This document shows positions 1-11,100 of a DNA stretch of 64,000 nucleotides, in pieces. The translations under genes were made by a program, and so were the position numbers. The notes beneath the pieces are model-generated. The model made no database searches. It was not told the origin of the DNA and worked only from the letters and a program-made list of their open reading frames with translations. Source of the DNA: Scortum barcoo (Eukaryota; Chordata; Actinopteri; Centrarchiformes; Terapontidae); the NCBI GenBank assembly GCA_023238725.1, contig CM041534.1:20369803-20433802 (forward strand), given 5' to 3'. Position 1 is the first letter of the stretch, and the number at the start of each line of letters is the position of its first letter.

Positions 1-1918
1 TTGTGTTTAGGTATGGATTATAAATTACTTTAGATTATTATGAGGGATATTTAATGTTTCTGTAAAGACTTTTGTTCTTCACCCTCCATCAGGAGATGCA
101 AAATCTAAACAAATCATGGCACACGTACATAAATTAATCTACTGGCAGCTAAACATGGTCCAGCAACACTGAGATTAATAGACTGAAGAAATTAATGTTG
201 AAAATGAGTCCTTAGTTCCTTCTCTCCTTTCTAATAACTTTTAAGATTTTCTTCCTGTTTAAGTCCGTCACAGTAAAATCCTGTCCATCTGATTGGCTAC
301 CTTGGACACCTGATCCACACAGTTGAGTTACGTGTGTGATGTGGATTTATATTCAGTTTTGTGTGTGTTGTGAGACAGTAACGACAACACTGTTTGAACA
401 CTTACCACAGTACATTTGACCACATCTGGACAATAGTTTCTTTAAGCCCTTACTGTCAGTAATCTTTTTAAATCCATCTTCTTCTTTGGTGTTTCTCAGA
501 TTAACTTTGAGGATTAGTGGTAATCCCTACATGTGTAGTAAATTGTAACAGCAATGGAGACACTGATCAGCCCACTTCAGACTGATGAAACCTCCTGACT
601 TGCTGATAAGGAAGTAAAAGAAATGTGGATCACAGCTTTGGTGGATCTATGTCTGAGGGCATCCCAGGGATTTTTTCCTGGATGGACAGCAGAATATAAA
701 TAAATCTGAGTTTCAGCTAAATAAAAATAGAAAATTTTATATACTGTACATGATGCATCAAATGAAATGCCAAAAAGTATTCAGATCCATTTCCAATTGA
801 ACAAGTGTAACAAACAAATGTATACACATGTATCTGAAGTTGTTTGATTTAATGTCTTTGCCCAAACAGCAGCAGAACTTGAATCTACATCTTGAAGTCC
901 TCAGCAATGATCTCCACTGTGATGTGCACCAGAGAGACAATACAGAACGTTGAGTGCAACAGTCACATCAGGATCGAGCCTCGCAGGAACACCATTCCCC
1001 CAACGCAGACTCTCACTGCCAAATATCTGCTGGCATACCTACCCAGACCGCAGCCAGAATCTGTACATTACACTCCTGACACTCACACGACACTCACACA
1101 ACACATGTTATACAATGTGTTGTTTAAAGTCCACCTCCTCTCAAACATATACTAGCATGTGTATGTACAAGATGCTTTCGTGACATGACAACTAGTTCGG
1201 AAAAAGCCAATTGTGGTCCAGTATGCAACTTGTGTAAGTTGTGTGATGTGGAAAATTAAAACCTCGAGTGAAAGATATTTGCACATTCATAGATTTAGAA
1301 TTTTGAATGAGTTAATTTAACCTTTTTGTGATATGTTATAGAAAACATGAATGATTATTCAAAGCAGAGTATTTCTGCTTTCTGCAGCATATCTTTAAAA
1401 CAAACCAACATGGAACAAAGAGTAAATACACAGATATGACAGTACAGATGCAAAGTTAATCAAATATCATCATCATAGGTTTGCAGTGTATTGTGTTTAC
1501 AGATAGTGATGGAAAATGACCTTTACAATATCCATTTTATTGGGAACTTCTCAAAGGAACCACAAAGCGTATACTTGACTTTTTTGTAATCCAAAGTGCT
1601 GCATCACTTCACTCAGCCATAAAATGTGGGAAGAGGGCTGTGACTTCTTACATGTTGGTAGTATTACAAATGTTGCAGCCATACATTTGACTACAGGTAG
1701 GGGGCTTTTCTCACCTGTGATACCAAATGTTGCAATCACAGCATCAGAAAGTTTTGGCTGTTAAAAAAAAATTCTGTAAAAGTTTTGAAAATAGATTTCC
1801 ATAAAAAAAAAAATTTAGAATAAAAAAGAAGGCCCTGGTCACAGATAGGATCTACATTGGCAGTTGATGCGTACTTTTACAATTTATGACTGTAATGCAT
1901 TGTTTTCCTTCATTTCAG
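1..1918. other. Upstream non-coding sequence, no gene recognised
   Basis: AT-rich sequence with only short, unconvincing ORFs on both strands. A good splice acceptor ends at 1918, just before the first coding exon of the Kir3-like channel gene. Part of this stretch is therefore probably an intron behind one or more 5' non-coding exons that I cannot locate. No recognised repeat or RNA gene was seen. Confidence 0.5.
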
Positions 1919-1948
1919 GTTACAACTAAATCCACCGTTACTTCCATT

Positions 1949-3825
1949 ATGACTACAAAAAGAGCCCTTCTCATCCACAGCTTCAATGATGCTAATTACT
2001 CAACAATCCTTCCAGAATCTCCCAAGGCCTCTCCCTCCCACCCCCAGAGTCCCTGCAGCCCATCCTCTCAGGCTCTGACTTTGACCGAGCAAGAGTCCCT
2101 CCAACAGTACACAATCCAGGCTCCCATTCCAGCTCCTCTGGAACCTGTAGAGGAGACTCCAAAGCCTCAGCGTTTGCATCGCAGCAGACGCCTGAAGCAT
2201 TTCAGCTCCAGGTGGCAATCCAGGGCCTCCGTTGGCAGCAGCAACATCCCCGTCTCTACGATAGAAAAGCTGCACATCGCAAAGAGCCACAAGAAGCGCT
2301 GTAAGCTGCTGGGCGATGAGAACTCACTGCACGTCACTGCCAGCAATCAGCGCCAGCGTTACGTCACCAAGGATGGCAAGTGCAGGGTCAATCTGGGACC
2401 CATTGAGGACAAGAGTCGCTTCATCTCGGATATATTCACCACCTTAGTGGACCTCAAGTATCGGTGGTTCCTTCTCATCTTCACTATGTGTTACATTCTT
2501 ACATGGGTGGCCTTCGGTGGCATCTACTTCTTCGGTGCCTGGTTGCGTGACGACATTTCACACATACGTGACCCACAGTGGAAGGCATGCTTTGAAAATG
2601 TAGATGGTTTCCTTTCAGCCCTGCTGCTGTCATTAGAGAGCCAGAGGACCATCGGGTATGGCTCCAGGATGGTGACCGCTAACTGCGTCGAGGGCACGGT
2701 GCTCCTGATGGTCCAGTCCATCCTGGGCTCCATTATCGATGCTCTCATGGTGGGTTGCATGTTTGTTAAAATCTCCCGGCCGCAGCAGAGAGCCCAGACG
2801 CTGATCTTCAGCAAGCACTGCGTCATATGTGAGCGTGATGAGAAGCTGTGCATGCTCTTCCGCATTGGTGATCTGAGAGAGAGCCACATGGTGGACGCCA
2901 AGATCCGGGCCAAGCTTATCAAGTCCAGGCAGACCAAGGAGGGTGAGTTCATCCCGCTGGAGCAGTCCGAAATCAACCTGGGCTACGACACCGGTGGAGA
3001 CAGGCTGCTCCTGGTGGAACCTCAGACCATTACCCACGTCATCAATGAAAGCAGCCCCTTCTGGGAGGTTGGGTCCGAGCGTCTGAAGAGGGAGACCTTT
3101 GAGATCATTGTCATCTTGGAGGGCATTGTGGAAGCATCGGGTTTGTAGAAGTATTTCTAAGTCTTATGCTGTCCTCTACAGTAAGGTCATATTCATGTAA
3201 TGCAGCTTCATTTAAAAGATTTTCAGATCCTTTTACATCTTGAGAAAGTAAAGTCATTAATTAATGGTGAATGCAATAGACGTTCATTTATATATAGAAG
3301 TCAGCACACTACAGTTTTACATCTTATTGGTTAAATCACAGTAGTTACATTTTCTTTTACATTAAGCTGCAGTCTTCTCTAATTTGGCTATATGCCTAGA
3401 TGTGCAGTTGAGGAGCTAAAGTTGTGCTGTGCTTGCTATCAGCTAAGTGTGGATGCAAGACTGGAAAAAGAAGAAAAATATCTTTGCAGAATAGTCAGTA
3501 TGGGTTATTTAAAATGCCATGTTAGGGTATGCATATCCTTATAAGAATTCCAGGAGATCAACAATGCTGTTCTTTTTCCAATAAATGACATTCAGCTGAG
3601 TCTCTGATTCTTTGTTGTGTTGCAGGTATGACGTGCCAGGCGAGGACATCCTACACGGAGGACGAGGTCCTCTGGGGCCACCGGTTTGAGTCGTGCATTT
3701 CTTTGGAGAAAGGGGCATTTCGCGTGGACTACAGTGCATTTGACAAAACCTTTGAAGTCCAAATGCCCCTGCTCAGCGCAAAAGACAGAAGCACAGAAAA
3801 GGAACATGAAGTATCTGTACATTAA
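1949..3825 (+). CDS. Inward-rectifier K+ channel, Kir3/GIRK class (2 coding exons, 463 aa)
   Basis: Exons 1949-3140 and 3626-3825. Seen: N-terminal cytoplasmic domain of about 134 residues, Pro/Ser-rich then basic; TM1 about 172-195; pore helix and filter TIGYGSR at 234-240; TM2 about 250-275; then the cytoplasmic immunoglobulin-like domain with KSRQTKEGEFIPL and, across the intron, MTCQARTSYTEDEVLWGHRF. Family knowledge: the last two segments are typical of G-protein-gated Kir3 channels, which are plasma-membrane tetramers gated by G-beta-gamma and PIP2. The intron after EASG is at the Kir3 position. TM2 carries an Asp as in GIRK1, the pore helix has Ser where GIRK1 has Phe, and GDLR keeps the Asp used for Na+ sensing in GIRK2/4. 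Odd: Ser follows GYG where Kir3 usually has Tyr or His, the N-terminus is long and the C-tail short. The start at 1949 is the only Met before TM1 in the exon and has A at -3. The exact paralogue is undecided; a fish-specific Kir3 member is possible. Confidence 0.92.
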
Positions 3826-3974
3826 CATCAAGTGTAATTAGTGACTTAAAGTGATTGTGATATTCCCTGATAAATTATCAATCATACTTCCTGTAAAGTC
3901 ATCTCCGTATGTGTAATCAGGTTTGCTTTGTTACATTGTGAAATGTTTTATATTGTGTTTATTTCATATTTCAA

Positions 3975-3987
3975 AATAAAAAATAAA
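3975..3987 (+). other. Polyadenylation signals of the Kir3-like gene
   Basis: Two close AATAAA hexamers at 3975 and 3982 lie about 150 bases after the stop codon, giving a short 3' UTR. Inferred from motif and position only. Confidence 0.6.
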
Positions 3988-4199
3988 CATATTGCTGAAT
4001 CCTGAAACTGTCTGAGGTAATTTCTAGAAATGTGAAAATGTAATGTGGCAAAATAATCTTAATGGTTCACTTACTCTTTTGCCTTTTCTGGATATTTCAA
4101 CTCAGGAAGGTTCAGCTCTGCGGCCTTGCACTCAAGTGCTCATTATACAGCAAGTCCATGTCAATGTTTTGGTATTTTATTACTGAATGAATAATGCAC

Positions 4200-4430
4200 T
4201 ATAATAATGCTTTTACAGTAATGCATGAAGAAAAATAATCTAATGAGAGACCATAGAGTAGTACAAAAGTAACATGGGACATTTTACTGCAGTGAGCACT
4301 TTTACTTTGAATACTTTAAATATATTTTCCTGTTGATACTTACATATTTTTACTTTCTCTTCTATGCTATATAATATGTTTTACTATATAACTTATTTAA
4401 CCTTGCAATATATTATATTATTCTATAGCA
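4200..4430. repeat. Dispersed teleost repeat of the TACTTTTACTT type
   Basis: AT-rich text with phrases such as GCACTTTTACTTTGAATACTTTAAAT. Related stretches recur near 17.7, 25.4, 26.5, 56.8 and 58.5 kb in this window. I recognise it as an abundant, unclassified percomorph repeat. The boundaries are approximate. Confidence 0.45.
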
Positions 4431-4741
4431 TGGTTAGATTACATTGGCATGCTTCATACTCTAGAATACACATTGATTATTTCTCTTTATTCATACAGAA
4501 AAACTTGGTTCCATTACTTAATCATCTCATATTTGGTGTTTGCTGCTTAAACAGACATGTTGATTCTGCTGCTAGTAATCACACCACTTTCACTTTACCC
4601 TGTAATCTTTGTATCCTAATTCTTCTTATGTAAAATGTAGCTTTGTATTCTTCTTAACTAGTTTTATAGATCCTTGTTACTGACTCCAGCTCTTCAGGTG
4701 TATAAAGACAGTAGGTGTGTTTTGACCCTGTGTATATTATG

Positions 4742-4989
4742 ACTCCAGGTGTATTATCAGTACAGGTATATTATGACTCCAGGTGTATTATCAGTACAGG
4801 TATATTATGACTCCAGGTGTATTATCAGTACAGGTATATTATGTTTCCAGGTGTATTATCAGTACAGGTATATTATGACTCCAGGTGTATTATCAGTACA
4901 GGTATATTATGACTCCAGGTGTATTATCAGTACAGGTATATTATGTTTCCAGGTGTATTATCAGTACAGGTATATTATGACTCCAGGTG
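4742..4989 (+). repeat. 34-bp tandem repeat, seven units plus a partial, with 102-bp higher order
   Basis: Unit starts are at 4742, 4776, 4810, 4844, 4878, 4912, 4946 and a partial unit at 4980, exactly 34 bp apart. Most units begin ACTCCAGG. The units at 4844 and 4946 begin TTTCCAGG, so units 2-4 and 5-7 form two copies of a three-unit 102-bp repeat. Identity between units is otherwise almost complete, which implies recent expansion. It lies just upstream of the pom121 promoter. Confidence 0.95.
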
Positions 4990-4994
4990 TGTTT

Positions 4995-5103
4995 TCACTC
5001 CAGTCCGGCACGTGGCGCTGATGCGCCGGCCCGTCGAAGAAGAAGTCCGGTCAGAAGAGCAGCATGATGGGATATGAGAGTCCTCCGGCGGCGCGCTGCC
5101 GCC
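4995..5103 (+). promoter_or_regulatory. pom121: Probable pom121 promoter and 5' UTR
   Basis: Composition changes abruptly from the AT-rich tandem array to CpG-rich sequence. A perfect E-box CACGTG is at 5009-5014, and the motif GCATGATGGGA lies at about 5062. No TATA box was seen. An in-frame ATG at 5074 precedes the preferred start at 5104. The transcription start is not known. Confidence 0.5.
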
Positions 5104-8100
5104 ATGTCACCGAGGGAGAAACATTTAGCGCTTCTCTCTGCTTTAGGCTTAGTTGGTCTCGCTCTTTATTATTGTCCCACTTTCCTTTACGCCACTTTAA
5201 TTCTCGCAGTTTGTTGTGTTGTCTGCTACTATCACAGCGGAGAACCGCTTCCCGCCAGGTTAGGCCTTAATCCGCGGGCTGGCCTGCACGTTCCAGCCGC
5301 GCTCCGGCGCTGGTTGCGCGGCTGGGGAGAGACCGGCGTCTCGGTAGCGCCGCGGGGGAGACCGAAGAGAGGCAACGCGGAGCTCCGAGAGTCAGAGGGA
5401 CACTTCAGAGAGAGTTGTGGGGAAACGGGGATTTATCGGAGGGACACCTTGGCCAGTGACTCCTTTCTTTTCAGCCCTCGGGATTTCCTCATGGGGAGTT
5501 ACATCGGGAGACCAGAGAGCCCGGCAGCCGACTCCCGCAGGCCGAGAGCGGGGAGGAACCTCCGGGAGCTCCGGGAGAAACTGAGCCGACCGAACCACGC
5601 GGTCTGCACACCCAACAGGAGGCTGTCCTTCACCGGGTAACTTCACACTCACACCCGCTACACTCAGACAGCCAGGAGATCAAAGTTCAACTTATTGGCG
5701 GGTTTTCTTAAAACTTTTTGGAGGTATCTATAGCTGTAAACATAAAACATCTAGTAGGTCGCTTCTTGAGAAATATTTTGTCTGCATGTTCAAATAATTT
5801 GCTTCTAACTTCAAAGCAAGATTATTTATAATGCATGAGAAGTATGTATCATCATATCTGTCATATATCCAGAAATAACAGGCATAATAGGTTTACTGCA
5901 ACAGAGAGAGACTTTTCTAAAAACACATGCAACCCAAAGTGCTTCAACAATATTTAAACAGCACAGGCAAAAAAAAGTAAAAGTGTAAAGATCTTCATCT
6001 GCAAATATACAACATTTAGTGGGTTGCCTCTTGCAGACATGTATTCCTTAACTTTCTTGCATGATGTATTGTCATTAATTTTTTGATATGGCAGTACTGT
6101 AAAGTTGTGAAGCACTACTATGTTAAAACTTAATATAGTAGTAAATAGTTTGTCAAAGGCTGAGGTGTTGGAAACAGTATGTTTCATTTGTTTGATTTTT
6201 TTTATTATTATATTATTATTATTATATATATTTTTTATCTCCAAATATACAACACTTGGAGGTCAAGGTTCAATTTATCAGCAGGTTTTAATTATCAGAT
6301 CCTAAACCTTTTTGGAGGGATCTTTGTCTGCAAATAAACAGCATTTAGTAGGTTGTCTTGTGAGGAATTCATGTCTGAATTGAAATAATTTACCTCTATA
6401 ATGTTCATTTATAACTATCATTATATGTCTGGATCTTAATTTAACTTCCTGATCTTTCCAACAGTATTTACTGTAATTAACTTGTAGAAATAGAAGTATT
6501 GTCAAGTTGTGAACCATTATTATAAGTTTGAACCTCTAGGTTAATATCAAAAACATCAAAAAACAAAACACCCTTCATCTGTTTGATTTTAGTCTTATTG
6601 ACAACTCAACTTTATTCATGTACCACCTTTCATACACATGTTTAGCACGAAGTGCTTCAACAGTATTAAAGCAGCACTGGCAAAAACAAAGTCAAGCAAG
6701 GTAAACAACAGAGAGCAACAAATGAAATTTTGCAAGACAGAAAATTGACAAAATAATAAAATGTTTAAAATAAAGTCACTTAAAACAGAATGAGATATGG
6801 GAACCAATTATTAAGACTTGAGAATGAGACAACCTCAAGACACCTTACGTAAAGCCGGGCTAATAAAAGTCTTTTAAATTGGACCTGCTGGGAATATAAT
6901 ACCGAAAAAGCAAGTCTGAGACAGATGCTGGTGTTAGGCCAGTTATTTAAAATCCAGTAAATGTTAAAATCAGTACTAAAGCTAATAAACAACCAATGCG
7001 ATGACTTTAAAGTATGCGTTATATGTGCTTTTATGTGCAGCATTGTAGTGTACATATATAAAATACAACATATCAGACTTGTTGCCACATGTGCATATAG
7101 GTGCATATAGCCACCCAACGAGTCTGTTGGGCGTGCTCTTTCCTTAAGCCCTGCGGCCTCACAGTATAAAGGTCCTCTGAGGCCACTGTATGGGGAGAAA
7201 AATGGCATTGAGTTATACAATTTCCTCAGCACCCTGCACATTATTCTGATTTAGGCACATTTCTTCATTTAAGCCGTACCTGCTCAAATCACTGTATTTT
7301 TCTACCTGTTATCCAGCAGTGGATTGTTGCCTCAGAGGAACTTTTTGTGATCTCAAAGATGTCTGAATTGCTGGAATGATAAAGTGTGTACCCCTGACAA
7401 AACCAGCATTTGAATCCAGTATTTCCAGACTACGCAGGCTTGGTGGATAAGAAGAGCAGCGGAGTGGAACGGTGCAATGTGGAGAAATGTTGATTTTAAA
7501 TATTATTTTAAACCCTAGCAAACATTTGATCATTCCTGGCAGACAGTAGACATCTGAAAACACAAAAATATCCTTGAGGATGCAATCAGCTGCTGGATAA
7601 CCGCTAAAAAAACACTCTTTCCTTTGAGAGTTGTGTATGGCTTTGTGACTGAATCACAGAGGGCCTGAAGTCTCTAATGTCGATAAAAACATATATGTCT
7701 TTGCTGTACTCATGTTATCATGTTGTTTGTTTTCCTCCTCAGGGAGCCGCTGGGCACTGTGGGCAGGTTCACCATCACCCCCCAGCGTCACTACCCTCTG
7801 CAGCAGCCGGGGGTCTCGTCAGTGGGAGTCCTACCTCCTGTCAAGTGGGATGGCTTTAGGAAGAAAAATATCCTCAGCCCCCGAAACTCCCCGGCGGCCC
7901 TCAGCCCCGTCACTGTGAAGATCGCCAGGCCAGACCACCACAGCACAACCAGGTCTCTATATTCATTCAGACATTTAGTCTGCCGCCATACCAGTGGTTT
8001 TATGATTCTATCAATCGTCTAGAACTAAACCACATTAAATGATTACCTAGGGTGTGAATATCTTGAGCTTGAGTCAAATGATCAATCTTGGTTTTCAACA

Positions 8101-11100
8101 CATCTCTTTGAGACTTTTTGAAATTAACATGCACATGAAGCTGTCTAAATCACACCACTAGAGTTGAAACGGTTAGTCAAGTAATGAAATTCTGATGCAT
8201 GATTGTGGGGTGCATTAACTCTATCCTCTGACATTGTATTGACCACAGTATTGATTTATTAATTAATAAGATAATGAATAGATTGTTGAACAATGAAAAT
8301 AAAAAGACTTTGCAGCCCCACATGACAGAATACTTCCAATACCATTTTGTCTGAAGTCCAGTGTTTAGTAAAACCCTGTTTTGTGGGTTGTGTTTTTTGT
8401 TTTCTTGCTGTTTGAATGTCGACACTGACCAGAGCTGTATTTGTCATCTGTGTTGTTTTTTTTAGTTTTGACCATCTGAGCTGTTCAGGGCTCCCCAGGT
8501 CCCCTGTGGATCCCTGCTCCAGAGAAAGTGTCCTCAAGGTGTTGAAGGAAAGCCGCAAGAGGGAAGTGGAGGACGAGGACAGGAGCTTCACAACTGAGCA
8601 GAAAAGCAAAAGAAGGTACCAGACTGAAGCGACCACAACAGCGTTAGGTCTCCACTGGTTTCTCTTTATAATATAATAATTTCTGTACCACTTTACACAC
8701 AGCTCAAGTCTGAATTGAATAATGTCAGATAAGCATAAAGGAGAGAAATGCATGTCTTGTAGCCTTCTAATATCTCTTATCTCATACTTACAAAGAAAAG
8801 AAAATCAGTTCAATAAACTATGAAAGACAGTGAAATGTTTTGGAGGAGATTGTGATCAGATCTGTCTGTAAAAAGTATTTTCCACTCACAGTGCAGCCAC
8901 AGTAATAATCTGATACAGTCCCCATATCTTCACTTTTCATTCACACTGTACTGACTCTACAGATGAGTAAATGAATATCCAGGTTAAAAAAAAAAGATTT
9001 TTCATACAACATGAGATGAGTGAAGTCTCTGGGATCATTCATGTTAAAGACGCTTGTGCCTCACTGACAGAAAGAATCAGTTCAACAGATAGATGAATTA
9101 TATACATATTGCATATCTAAAAAAAGGCCTTTTCCCATTTTTCCTGTAATAAATTGAGACACCCTGTTGCTCAGGACCTGGTTCATTCATTCAGGAAGCA
9201 GAACTATTTGTAATCCATTTTTATTCCCTCAAGGCGTAATGACAGTGGTGGAAGTGCACACTCTGCGTTTGGGCCTCTTTTGCCCAATGGAACTCCATCA
9301 CAGCTGGTCCCTAAGTGAGTTTAACTTTTCTCTTTGACATCATACTGAGTTTTACTGTCTGTGTGTGTTTTGATGCCGTGAAGCTCGTGGCACTGTGTGA
9401 TATATAATGTGGCAATGCTTTCCCTTTCTTCCTCCCTCCAGGCCAGGAAGCCTGAAAAGAGGGATGACCTCTCTGGCGGAGGAGTCCATCATGAAGAGGT
9501 CTCGCACCTCCTCCATCAGCTCTGGCAGTGGGGTCCATGCCCCGAGAGGGACCCCAGGCAGCAGGAGAAACCCTATTTACAGCTCCTACAGCTCTTCTCT
9601 AGGCCTCAGCCAGGTAACCATCACCCGCTACATCACAGTGCACACGTCCCTGCAGAGGTAAAGCAGCTTGTTTAACTTTATCTCCATGTTTTCCTTCACA
9701 GTGGAAGAAACGGTCGGCACCCAGCCCCCCCCTATCCAGCCCCGGATCATCACGTTCTCAGACTCCAGAGGGGGCCTCCAAAAAACCCAGGTACGTGTCT
9801 GCTGGTTTCCTTCTGGTCACCCACATAAAATTAAGTCTTGCGGTTTTTAACTTTTAATTTCATTACCAGAGAGGACGATGGGCAGTCTCCCAGCTCAGCA
9901 TCCTCAGTGAGGTCAGACCAGACGACCTCAGATAAAGCACCTGTTACTTGTAAGTCTTTTTCCCCTCCAGTGATGGCCTTATGTAGTAAACAAAAGCTTA
10001 GAAGTGCAGGAGATTATGCAAGGCAGTTTTCATCAACAGTTAAAGCTGCAATCAGAGGTTAATTTAATTGGACCTTATTTCAGTCAGGTCATTTAATTTA
10101 AAGTTATTTTCCCTTCAAACCTATTTTTGTATCAAATTTTCCGACGTGGGACAAACCCCTTACTCTAAACCTGATTAACTGAAGTATCCCTGTGTTAAGC
10201 TGTTGACATAAGGTGTTCGTTAAGCACTGTCTTTATATAAATGGTTACTCACCGTGCGCACACACTTTGCCTACTAGTTCAACCTGGCACCAAAATCGAG
10301 GGATGCACTGATCTGATTTATTCTGATACCTCAACTCAGGTTAAACCTTACTGGTGCTCCGAAGACGGGATTTTACTTTAGAATTAGTCAACACTGTTTT
10401 CTCTTTTAGTTGCATTGAGTTTTAGTGTCTGTTGTATGATGATGTTGCAGCCAAACTGACTCCAGTCCCCAAGGTCCCAGTCACTACCTCAACAGACTCT
10501 ACTGGTAGTGGCGGGAAGAGGAAACGGAAGATCCAGCTGGTGTCCAGCCACCGTGACGATCAGATCTCTCTGGTAAGGAGTGCTACGATGTGGGACTGCA
10601 CGCTCCCAGAAACCCTTGTTTATATAATCCTGTTACAGTGACCTAGATTTCTCGGTTTGACTCTCTGTGCTTGTTGATTTGCAGCCCCCGCCTCCTGAGC
10701 TGGGCTACACTATCACTGTGAAAGACCTAGATGAGGAGAAAAAGGCCGCCATCAGCAAGATCCAGAAGGTTCTGGAGACGCCTGGTGAGTAGAAGCACCC
10801 ACCCATAAATAATTTAACTTCTTTAACTTCTGCACTCTTAACTTAAGTTGGTCATTGAGAGTAGTGTGTGTAGTAATAGTAGTGAAGAGTGACAGGCTGC
10901 CATTCACTGTTGATTAGGTTGAAATAATATTCTGACCTTCCTTTTGATTTGTCATCATTTAGCTCAAGAACCAGAGAAGTCTCCCACCCCCCCAACCGTC
11001 ACTTTCACCCAGCCTGCCTCCTCCAGCAGCTCAACCACCACCCTGAGCAGCCTTTTGGCAGCTCCCCTGCCCACAGCCTCCAGCTCCACCATCCCAGTCA

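Noticed and set aside
901..1060. Possible exon-like text in the first kilobase
   Set aside because: Both strands give short open stretches with moderate GC, but no frame continues, no paired splice sites fit and no family is recognisable.
1886..1948. Upstream extension of the Kir3-like ORF to the ATG at 1886
   Set aside because: A strong acceptor (CATTTCAG ending 1918) lies inside it, so this part is intronic; the start at 1949 is used instead.
4742..4989. CRISPR-like array
   Set aside because: Units are contiguous with no distinct spacers, and the host is a vertebrate; it is a simple tandem repeat.
4749..5021. 90-codon ORF over the 34-bp tandem array
   Set aside because: The open frame is a by-product of the 102-bp higher-order unit being divisible by three; the peptide is purely repetitive.
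5064..5270. ATG at 5064 as pom121 start
   Set aside because: It is in a different frame from the conserved POM121 N-terminus and ends after 68 codons.
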